From Terriglobia bacterium (lineage in GTDB: Bacteria; Acidobacteriota; Terriglobia; Bryobacterales; Bryobacteraceae), in assembly GCA_020073145.1 (NCBI GenBank), contig JAIQFS010000058.1, positions 1 through 38,994 on the forward strand: a DNA stretch of 38,994 nt, in the 5' to 3' direction. This document shows positions 1 through 6,877 of the stretch, in pieces. The position numbers and the translations under genes were made by a program. Position 1 is the stretch's first letter. Each line of letters starts with the position of its first letter. The notes below the pieces were generated by a model. That model was given only the letters and a program-made list of their open reading frames with translations, searched no databases and was not told where the DNA came from.

Positions 1-2
1 CC

Positions 3-128
3 GCTCTGGCGGCCCTCCCGGCGCCCATTTCCGTGCTCTACGAAACTCCTCCGCTCACACCTGACCGTTCCGGCACGCGCCGTTGGAATCCGCTCAAATC
101 GCGCTCCGGCCGAAAATCGGGGTTCTGA
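3..128 (+). CDS. C-terminal end of an unidentified protein (partial)
   Basis: The frame is open from the left edge of the window and ends at a TGA at 126-128, giving about 41 residues rich in Pro, Arg and Ser with a basic tail (...RSGRKSGF). Third codon positions are mostly G or C, as in neighbouring genes, and no other frame on either strand is as convincing. I do not recognise a family. It lies 85 bases upstream of the glycosyltransferase at 214 on the same strand. It could also be non-coding sequence that happens to be open. Confidence 0.35.
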   Translation, partial: ALAALPAPISVLYETPPLTPDRSGTRRWNPLKSRSGRKSGF

Positions 129-200
129 CACGGGCTGCTGATCCCTCTCGACACAAGACGCTAACCATCGGAGCCATTGCCCAAACCGGAGGGCTTGGCT

Positions 201-206
201 TAGAGT
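201..206 (+). promoter_or_regulatory. Putative -10 element (TAGAGT), near-leaderless start
   Basis: TAGAGT lies 7 bases before the GTG at 214, so the predicted +1 is base 213, one base before the start codon. A GGAGG at about 188-192 is too far away to be a normal ribosome binding site. This spacing recurs across the window. Confidence 0.4.
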
Positions 207-213
207 ACAGGAT

Positions 214-1887
214 GTGATCGCACCCCCGGCCCTGGCTGCTTCCGAAGCGGCGGTCATTTCGAAGAGCAGTTTCTTGGGCCGGCCTGCCTTGGCTTGTCTC
301 GTTACCGGGCTACTTCCCGTCCTGTTGCGGCTTTTGCTGCTCCCGTTGATGCCGGCGCCCGTTCCGTTGAATCAGGATGAGTTCAGCTATTTATTGGGAG
401 CGGACACGTTCGCCCAAGGCCGGCTCACGAACCCGCCGCATCAGATGTGGGTCCATCTGGAGGCTCTTCACGTCAATTCGCAGCCGACCTATGGTTCCAA
501 ATACCCGCCGGCGCAAGCCCTTTTGCTGGCCTTCGGGCAGAGACTCTTCGGCTCTCCCTGGGCCGGTGTCGTGGTGAGCATCGGGCTGATGTGCGCCGGG
601 CTGTGCTGGATGCTGCAGGGCTGGGTTTCGCCTGGCTATGCGGCGCTGGCCTCGGTGATGGCGGCGCTGACCTGGGGCGTCGCTCAATACTGGATGAACT
701 CCTACTGGGGAGGGGCGGTGCCGGCGTTGGGTGGGGCCCTGGTGATCGGCTCGGCACCGCGGCTGGCGCGCCAGGCGTCCGCTTCCGCGGCTCTGCTGGG
801 GGCCGTCGGAGTTGTGGTGCTGGCGAACAGCCGGCCGTTTGAGGGGCTGCTGACGATTGTCACGACGACGGCCGTGCTCCTGGTTCTCACCCGGCGTCAG
901 CAGCGTCCCCTGAAGTCTCTGCTTCGCCGCAAGGTGATCGTGCCCGCGCTGCTTGTGTTTGTGCCGGCGGGGGCCGCACTGGCCTATTACAATGCTCGCG
1001 CGACGGGAAACGCGTTGCTGCCTCCGTACCTGCTGAATGAAATCACCTACGGGCCGTGGCCGCATTCGGCTCTTCTTCCACCCGTGCCCAAGCCCAGCTA
1101 TCGTCATGAGCTGTTTTCCAGAGTCTGGGACTGGGAGAACGATCTATATCGGGTGGCGCGCGCCAATCCGCTGGCCGGGGTGAAGTTCGCCTGGCCGTTC
1201 GTGGCGCCGATGTTCGTGGCGAACCTGCTCGGAGTCAGCGCACTACTCGGCCTGATCTGGGGACGGAGGGCGGTGAGGCTGCCGGCCCTGGCGGTTCTGT
1301 CGCTCCCGTTGATCGGCGTGCTGGCACAGAAAGCCTTCCTTCCGCATTATCTGGCGCCTTTCTGCGGCGCGTATCTGATCCTGGCGGCGCTCGGTCTGGA
1401 AGCGTGCGGGCGATGGGGGAGCGGCTCTCACCAGAGCGGCCGCCTGGTGGTTGCCTTGCTGTTTGGGCTCACCCTGGGGATGCTGATGCTGGGAGTCTCG
1501 GACGCGTCCGCGTCCGCCCGTCAGTCGCCGGTGGGAGTCGCCAACCGGCCGCGGCTGATCCGGCAACTGGAGCAGCAAGGCGGACGCCATTTGGTGATCG
1601 TGCGCTACAGCCCGACGCACTTCATTCACGAAGACTGGGTGTACAATCGCGCGGACATCGACGCCTCCACCGTGGTCTGGGCGCGCGACATGGGTGCGGA
1701 TCAGAACCGCGAATTGCTGGACTATTATCGAGACCGAAAAGTCTGGCTTCTGGAACCCGATACCGATCCCCTGGCGCTGCACCCCTATCCGTCCCCGGAC
1801 CAGGCGCTGCCGCGGCAGACCGAGCCAGGGCGGGGCACAAGCGGCCAGGATCGGAGCCCCGCCAAGAACCGTATTAACTTGCGTTAG
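214..1887 (+). CDS. GT-C family membrane glycosyltransferase (GT39/PMT-like)
   Basis: A polytopic inner-membrane protein of 557 residues with many hydrophobic segments up to about residue 425 and a soluble C-terminal tail. The acidic pair in NQDEF (D55, E56) follows the first membrane segment. This matches the catalytic DE motif in the first periplasmic loop of GT-C enzymes such as dolichyl/polyprenyl-phosphate-mannose transferases and ArnT. Such enzymes move a sugar from a lipid-phosphate donor to an acceptor on the periplasmic side; the substrate here cannot be read. The start is a GTG, chosen because it begins the open frame and has a -10-like hexamer just before it. A second GT-C gene follows 60 bases downstream, so the two probably form a surface-glycan pair. 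Confidence 0.8.
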   Translation: MIAPPALAASEAAVISKSSFLGRPALACLVTGLLPVLLRLLLLPLMPAPVPLNQDEFSYLLGADTFAQGRLTNPPHQMWVHLEALHVNSQPTYGSKYPPAQALLLAFGQRLFGSPWAGVVVSIGLMCAGLCWMLQGWVSPGYAALASVMAALTWGVAQYWMNSYWGGAVPALGGALVIGSAPRLARQASASAALLGAVGVVVLANSRPFEGLLTIVTTTAVLLVLTRRQQRPLKSLLRRKVIVPALLVFVPAGAALAYYNARATGNALLPPYLLNEITYGPWPHSALLPPVPKPSYRHELFSRVWDWENDLYRVARANPLAGVKFAWPFVAPMFVANLLGVSALLGLIWGRRAVRLPALAVLSLPLIGVLAQKAFLPHYLAPFCGAYLILAALGLEACGRWGSGSHQSGRLVVALLFGLTLGMLMLGVSDASASARQSPVGVANRPRLIRQLEQQGGRHLVIVRYSPTHFIHEDWVYNRADIDASTVVWARDMGADQNRELLDYYRDRKVWLLEPDTDPLALHPYPSPDQALPRQTEPGRGTSGQDRSPAKNRINLR

Positions 1888-1947
1888 CAGTCGGCGAGGT
1901 ACTGTCTGGCCTCAAGGACACTATGCTACGCTTGGCACGGTTGCCGC

Positions 1948-3516
1948 ATGAAGACCTCCGAAAGTGTGCTGGTTGCGGTGGACGGGCAGCCTTCCGGCGT
2001 GGACAGGACTCCCCTCTACGGGGAACGCCTGCTGTTCGTTTGCGGCCTTCTGGCGGCCGTGGTCTTCATCACCGTGGGGATCGAGCGCTCGATCTGGCAG
2101 GATGAAGCCGCCACCATCCTGATTTCCAATCGGCCGTTTCGCGGCGTCACCGAGGGGCTGCGTCACGAAAATAACTTCCCGCTCTACTTTTATCTGGTGT
2201 CGATCTGGACACGGTTGGTGGGGAGTTCCGAAGTGGCCCTGCGGACGCTGTCGGCGCTGTTTTATGGGACCACCATCGGGACCGGCTTCGCCCTAGGCAA
2301 GCGCCTATGCCACAATAACCGGGCCGCCTGGTACGCCGCCTTCTTCTGCCTGGTGAGCCCGCTCGCTGTCCTGCAGGCGCAAAGCATCCGGATGTACTCG
2401 CTATTGGGAACGCTGTGCGGGCTCTCGCTGCTCGCCTTCGTGCGGCTTTTCTGGGAGCGGGACCGGTCGCTGGCCGCGACGGCGGGATTCATCGTGGTCA
2501 ATGCGCTGGGAATTCTGACGCATCTGTGGTTCGGGTTCGTGCTGGTGGGCCAGGCGGCGGCGCTGCTGGTGTGGGAGCGGCAACAGCTCTGGCGGTGGAT
2601 GTCGGCGTGCGCGGCCGCGGCGGTTCCGTTTCTGGTTCTATGGGCGCCGAAATTACCCGATCAAATCCGCAACGGCGCCACCGACTGGATGCCCGGGTTG
2701 AAGCCCGGCGCGTTGTTGGTGGCCGGGCTCGAATTCTGGGGCTTGATCCCGGGCGTGATGCTCTATGGGCTGGCGGCCGGGGGCTGGTTGATGGCGGGGG
2801 CCGACCGGCGTAAGCGGATGCTCTCCGGAAGAGCGGTCCCACTGTTGGCTCTGGTTTTTGCCGTCAACCTGGGGCTGCCTCTGGCGGTGTCTCTCGTGCG
2901 GCCGATCTATGCGCCCGGACGGTACGCCATCATCGCGCTGGTTCCCTTGGCGGTCTTGATGGCGGCGATCCTGACTTCGCTGTGGCCGCGGGGGGCATTG
3001 CCCTGGCCCTGCCTCGTGCTTCTGGCGGTGGGGGTGGTCAATCAGGTGAACCATCGCGAGGACGTGCTTGCCTCGGAGTTGCCCGCCGGTCAGTCCGACC
3101 GGACCACGGCTCTCTTTCTGTTGCAACACGCGGCTCCGGGCGATGCCATTGTCTTCACCAGCCTGACCCGGCCGGCGGCCGACTATTACTTCCGGCGGGC
3201 GCATGCGGAAGACCGCTTTGTGGAGATCAGCTTCCCGGCGGAGAACGCGCGGCACCCGGGATGGGACGATCCCGGCGTGCCGGCGGGGCAACGCATCCCG
3301 CTACAGGCGGAGGCCGCGGCCACTACCGGCAGACTCCAACAGATCGCCGGCTCCGGCCGACGGGTATGGCTCTACAACGGCGGTAGCAACGCGGTGGGCG
3401 TGATTCTCAAACAGAGATTGGACGCTGCGCTGGCGCTGCAGCAGACGTACCCGCTGCTGGGACCCTACCATCGGCGGATTCTGGAGTACACCGCGGCAGG
3501 GGCCGTACATCCGTAA
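1948..3516 (+). CDS. GT-C family membrane glycosyltransferase (GT39-like), second copy
   Basis: 522 residues with about ten hydrophobic segments and the GT-C signature WQDEA (D52, E53) just after the first membrane helix at about 28-45. It is the same overall class as the upstream gene but not a close duplicate: the loops and the soluble C-terminal domain (about 385-520) differ. The C-terminal part contains a stretch typical of these acidobacterial GT39-like proteins in which a nucleotide-fold-like soluble domain follows the membrane bundle (APGDAIVFTS). It probably acts in the inner membrane on a lipid-linked sugar. The start is an ATG without a clear Shine-Dalgarno sequence; it may be co-transcribed with the upstream gene. 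Sugar and acceptor are unknown. Confidence 0.8.
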   Translation: MKTSESVLVAVDGQPSGVDRTPLYGERLLFVCGLLAAVVFITVGIERSIWQDEAATILISNRPFRGVTEGLRHENNFPLYFYLVSIWTRLVGSSEVALRTLSALFYGTTIGTGFALGKRLCHNNRAAWYAAFFCLVSPLAVLQAQSIRMYSLLGTLCGLSLLAFVRLFWERDRSLAATAGFIVVNALGILTHLWFGFVLVGQAAALLVWERQQLWRWMSACAAAAVPFLVLWAPKLPDQIRNGATDWMPGLKPGALLVAGLEFWGLIPGVMLYGLAAGGWLMAGADRRKRMLSGRAVPLLALVFAVNLGLPLAVSLVRPIYAPGRYAIIALVPLAVLMAAILTSLWPRGALPWPCLVLLAVGVVNQVNHREDVLASELPAGQSDRTTALFLLQHAAPGDAIVFTSLTRPAADYYFRRAHAEDRFVEISFPAENARHPGWDDPGVPAGQRIPLQAEAAATTGRLQQIAGSGRRVWLYNGGSNAVGVILKQRLDAALALQQTYPLLGPYHRRILEYTAAGAVHP

Positions 3517-3533
3517 TCGCTGGCGGCCCGAGG

Positions 3534-4751
3534 CTACTTCAGACACTGAATCTGAACGGTATACCGAGTGGCGTTTTCCAGGGCCGCCGCGCGGTCCGCG
3601 GGTGCGGTGGATGGCTGGGCCGAGTACTTCACGCCGGCGGAGTCGAGGAACCCCATGACCACCGAGGCCTTGAGGGCCAAGGTTGCGGGCGGCGTCGAGC
3701 CCTCCACGGGATCGGCCAGAATGCCCACGACGTTGCCGCTGGTATCGAGCACAGGGGCGCCTCGGGGGTCCGGCTGCTCCGCGACGGCAAGCTGCAGAAA
3801 GCGGTTATCGCCGTGGCTATCGGCGGTGGCAGTGACGGGCACGGTGCTAGCGGGCGGGGCGCCGGGATTCGAAGAACGGGCCACCCAGACGGGTTGTTCC
3901 GCTTCCACGTCGGTGCCGGCGCGAAACACGGCGGAGGCGCCGGCCTTTGCGCCGGAGTGGAGAAGGGCGAGGCCGTTCTTCTGGTCCACCACCGCGGGCT
4001 CCAATTTGGAGCCGTCCGCGAGGCGCACTTCAATGCAATTCTGCACGATGCGGGAGCCGGTCACGATGTCCCCTGAGGCATCCACGAAGAATCCAGTGGC
4101 ACCGCCGGAGGCGTCAATCGCGGGCGCCGCCACGACCCGCCTTACCGCGACGTGGATCAGCTTGATGGGGAACCGGGGCTTGTCTTTGTCATCGCGAATG
4201 ACGTGGGCGATTTTCGAAACTACGTTCTGCCCATCCACCACCTGGCCGAAGATGCTGTACCCGCCGTTCAGCGAGGGATAGGGCGCCTCGGTGATGAAGA
4301 ACTGGCAAGCGCCGGTATTGGGCGAGCCGAGGTTGGCCATGGCCAGGCGGCCGGGCCGGTCGAAGCGCAGCCCGGGCACGATCTCGTCCTTGAGCACGAA
4401 GCCGCAGTTGTGCGCGCCGGTTCCGGTGGGATCGCCGGTCTGGATCATGAAGTCGGGAATCACCCGGTGAAAGATGAGGTTGTCATAGAGCGGCCGCAGG
4501 ACCGCCTTGTGGGTCTTGGGATCGAGCCAGGGCTGAGTGCCGTTGGCCAGCCGGATGAAGTTGCTGACCGTATTCGGCGCCAACTTCTCATACAACTCCG
4601 CGGTGATGGTCCCCATGGACGTCTCGATGGTGGCGTACACGCCGGGCGCGACCTTCGGGGCCGCGTCGGAGGACGGCTTCTGGGCTAGGGCCGCGGCGGC
4701 TAACGCCAGGAGCAGGGAACCGCATCCGATGCGGCCGATTGGAATACGCAT
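3534..4751 (-). CDS. Secreted cyclophilin-type peptidyl-prolyl isomerase fused to an inactive HtrA/trypsin-like domain
   Basis: 405 residues. Residues 1-23 form a signal peptide (hydrophobic core then ALAQ). Residues about 36-205 are a cyclophilin domain with the active-site strand FHRVIPDFMIQTGDP and the QFFIT motif, so proline isomerase activity is likely. Residues about 215-390 resemble the trypsin-like fold of DegP/HtrA (GFFVDASGDIVTGS, RLADGS, NGLALL, RGAPVLD, GNVVGILAD). All three positions of the catalytic triad appear replaced: His of the TNNHVV region is Arg (TGSRIV), Asp of DLALL is Gly (GLALL), and Ser of GNSGGP is Arg (DPRGAP). The second half is therefore probably a binding or chaperone module in the periplasm. 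The start has AGGA a few bases upstream and a TACACT hexamer 10 bases before the ATG. Confidence 0.85.
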   Translation of the reverse strand: MRIPIGRIGCGSLLLALAAAALAQKPSSDAAPKVAPGVYATIETSMGTITAELYEKLAPNTVSNFIRLANGTQPWLDPKTHKAVLRPLYDNLIFHRVIPDFMIQTGDPTGTGAHNCGFVLKDEIVPGLRFDRPGRLAMANLGSPNTGACQFFITEAPYPSLNGGYSIFGQVVDGQNVVSKIAHVIRDDKDKPRFPIKLIHVAVRRVVAAPAIDASGGATGFFVDASGDIVTGSRIVQNCIEVRLADGSKLEPAVVDQKNGLALLHSGAKAGASAVFRAGTDVEAEQPVWVARSSNPGAPPASTVPVTATADSHGDNRFLQLAVAEQPDPRGAPVLDTSGNVVGILADPVEGSTPPATLALKASVVMGFLDSAGVKYSAQPSTAPADRAAALENATRYTVQIQCLK

Positions 4752-4824
4752 AGCTTCCTAGAGTGTATATCGACTCGATGGATCGCGGTGGTCTCAGCGC
4801 GAGCGGTCTTATCGCGGAGGTCCC

Positions 4825-5091
4825 GCGCCCCTCCGCCGCCTTGGAGTGAGCCAGCATTTCCTCAAGCTGCCGGAAGAGGCGTTCGAGGGCGCGGCGGCCG
4901 TCGGCAGTGATCTGAAACCGGGTTTTGGGCCTGCGTTGGACGAAGACTTTCTTGGATCGAATGTACCGCTCGTCTTCGAGCTTGCGCAGATGGGTGCTCA
5001 GGTTGCCGTCAGAGATGCCGAGGTTCTTCTGCAAGAACGTAAAGGCGACGGCATCGCCGGCGCCTCGGTGCCCAGAACGACGGCTGCTGCC
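4825..5091 (-). pseudogene. Truncated winged-helix transcriptional regulator (remnant)
   Basis: The frame encodes the second half of a small winged-helix regulator of the MarR/ArsR-like HTH_34 type. It has the recognition helix LGISDGNLSTHLRKLED, the wing KKVFVQRRPKTRFQIT, and the terminal helix GRRALERLFRQLEEML. The usual first 20-30 residues are missing. The frame runs back into the stop codon of the methyltransferase-like gene at 5092-5094, and the only possible start is a TTG at 5034 inside the conserved domain. No frame upstream supplies the missing helix. Downstream the frame runs on past the domain into the cyclophilin gene to a stop at 4588, giving an unrelated tail. Both ends look broken, so I read it as a decaying gene. 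A functional short protein from TTG 5034 cannot be excluded. Confidence 0.6.
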
Positions 5092-6528
5092 TTATTGCTT
5101 CCGATACCAGCCCACGGCCAGATGGACGCTGGCGCCCGGAGCGTCGAAGGGCACGACGGTGACGCCGGCCAGCCGCAGAGAACCGCTGGCCGCCTCCGGC
5201 AGGCGGTCATTGGTCAGCAACAGTCCCCCGGGCCTCAGCATGGCTGCCACATTTTCGAGCGCCAGGGATTGTTCGAAGGCATCGTAGTAAACAAAGATGT
5301 TGGTGCCCACGATCAGATCGAAGCGGTCCGCCGCGGCCAAGTCGAGGTGTTCAACCACGATATCCAGATCCGCCGGATCGCATGCCAGCACCACGTCCGG
5401 ACGGATGCGCACGGCTCGGGTCTCCATTCCGCCGAAGATTTCGGGCGGCCGGATGGGCGCAACGTCGCTTCCTGCTCGGTCTCCCAGCGCGCGCCAATAG
5501 GCGATGAGAGCGGGCGGCCATGGGCGCGCCACGTCGCGCGGCAACTGGAGGACATAGCCGGTATTCTTCGCGGCCCGTTCGCGGGCGTGCCGGATATGCT
5601 CGAGCACCCTGGGGCTGATGTCGAGGATCGAGAGGGCGAGGGCATTGGGTTTCGCGAGGCCCAGGCGGATGAGCGTGTCGTACAAGGCGAAGGGTTGGAG
5701 AGTCTGCTGGGGATAATAATCGTACGCCGACGCCTCGTTTTTGTCGATGAAATCGAGACCGGGCCCAATCACGGCAACGCGAGCCACCTGACCTTCCCGC
5801 AGCACCCCGCGTGCTTTCAGATCGCGCATGGTTTGTTCGATGGAAAAATTGGGGATGATGCCGGTGTCGAGCGACAGGCCCCGATCCTGGAAGAAGGACG
5901 AGCGGTCCAGCAGCGACGCTGGATCGTCCGGCGGTTCGCGGCGGTCTACCTCCGCGGCGCGCGCGGCCAAAGTCTTCCTCTCCTCCGCGACCCGAAGCAG
6001 GTTCTTGAGGATGAACACGCCGGACTGGCGAGGACCTTCAGCAGCCTCCGGGTCGATTCCCTGGCTGTGCAGCAGGCGGCGGAGAAACAACAGACGCTCG
6101 TTATCCCCGGGACTGCGCAAGCCCGCCACCAGGTCGTCCACCCGGGCCTTCAAGACGCCGGACTTGGAAGCCTCTGTGAGACCTTCCATCGGAATACGCG
6201 GCCGCTGGGTGAATGACGTGCCCGATAGCAGAAGATTCACCATGGAATCCAGATCGCCCTGTTCGAGACGCGCGCGAATGGCTTGGTCGCGCCGCCGGGC
6301 CCAGGCGAGCCACTGGGGGGCATCGGCGCCTTTCAGTTCGGCGGGCGCCTGCGCGCGCTGCGCGTTCAGAATCGGCTTGACGCTGTCAAAAGAGGTAAAC
6401 TCCCGTCCGGCTGCGAGCAGGCTGAGGGCGGCTGCGAGAACGAGCGGAAGGGTGAGGATCCGGGCGCGCCCGTGAACGCCGTTTCCGTTGGGGCCGCCGG
6501 GCGTATTCGGATGCTCAGGGAAGCTCAT
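5092..6528 (-). CDS. Exported or membrane-anchored protein with SAM-methyltransferase-like C-terminal domain
   Basis: 478 residues from the ATG at 6528; an in-frame start 12 codons earlier also exists. A single hydrophobic segment at about 24-41 follows a short basic stretch, so the protein is anchored or exported. The middle (about 45-235) is helical and unassigned. The C-terminal half looks like a Rossmann-fold methyltransferase. It has the glycine motif RVAVIGPGLDF at about 250-260, an acidic strand LACDPADLDIVVEHLDL near 382-397, FDLIVGTNIFVYYD near 403-416 and LRPGGLLLTND near 431-441, as in CheR-like enzymes. A SAM enzyme outside the cytoplasm would be unusual, so either the segment is an N-in anchor with the domain inside, or the domain is not a methyltransferase. 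It overlaps the small gene upstream by 14 bases, suggesting translational coupling. Confidence 0.6.
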   Translation of the reverse strand: MSFPEHPNTPGGPNGNGVHGRARILTLPLVLAAALSLLAAGREFTSFDSVKPILNAQRAQAPAELKGADAPQWLAWARRRDQAIRARLEQGDLDSMVNLLLSGTSFTQRPRIPMEGLTEASKSGVLKARVDDLVAGLRSPGDNERLLFLRRLLHSQGIDPEAAEGPRQSGVFILKNLLRVAEERKTLAARAAEVDRREPPDDPASLLDRSSFFQDRGLSLDTGIIPNFSIEQTMRDLKARGVLREGQVARVAVIGPGLDFIDKNEASAYDYYPQQTLQPFALYDTLIRLGLAKPNALALSILDISPRVLEHIRHARERAAKNTGYVLQLPRDVARPWPPALIAYWRALGDRAGSDVAPIRPPEIFGGMETRAVRIRPDVVLACDPADLDIVVEHLDLAAADRFDLIVGTNIFVYYDAFEQSLALENVAAMLRPGGLLLTNDRLPEAASGSLRLAGVTVVPFDAPGASVHLAVGWYRKQ

Positions 6529-6733
6529 AGATCCGGAGGAGGGTACTGGCGCCTTCGGCGACATAGCGTCCGGTGGCAGAGATCGCGACCGGCGTCTCTA
6601 CGGGTGGAGCGCTTTGGAGACTCCGCCACTCGACTTGCGGCGCCGGCGGCTCCCAGGCCGCCACCACGTGCAGCGGCGCACTCGCCACGAGCGGACCAGC
6701 GAACAGTGCGAGGACCGCTAGCCTCAGAAGCAT
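6515..6733 (-). CDS. Small secreted protein, unknown
   Basis: 72 residues. Residues 1-18 are a convincing signal peptide (MLLRLAVLALFAGPLVAS). The remainder contains VAISATGRYVAEGASTLLRIYELP, which looks like a single beta-propeller (WD40/YVTN-type) blade before an immediate stop. The stop lies 14 bases inside the next gene, so the pair is probably one transcript. A TATAAG hexamer sits 8 bases before the ATG. It may be a true small periplasmic protein or the beginning of a longer propeller protein that has been lost. Confidence 0.5.
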   Translation of the reverse strand: MLLRLAVLALFAGPLVASAPLHVVAAWEPPAPQVEWRSLQSAPPVETPVAISATGRYVAEGASTLLRIYELP

Positions 6734-6804
6734 CTTGCTTTCTTATAGCACGAGCTACGATCGGCGGAAAGGCCGGCCGAGGTTGTGGAATCGACTGCAA
6801 ATGG

Positions 6805-6844
6805 AAAAGGCCGCCCCGACGCTGATGCGTCGGGGCGGCCTTTT
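6805..6844 (-). terminator. Strong rho-independent terminator, perfect 18-bp stem
   Basis: Bases 6805-6822 pair perfectly with 6827-6844 around a TGAT loop. The stem is A4, a GC-rich centre, then T4, so it can act in both directions. It lies 33 bases after the stop of the TonB receptor gene on the minus strand and upstream of the small secreted gene at 6733. Confidence 0.92.
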
Positions 6845-6877
6845 GCTTGGTTCGCGAGATGGCCTTCGGTCAATCCA

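Noticed and set aside
1888-1947. Separate promoter for the second GT-C gene with leaderless spacing
   Set aside because: The nearest TANNNT (TACGCT) is 15 bases before the ATG, outside the 6-9 range, so I did not count it.
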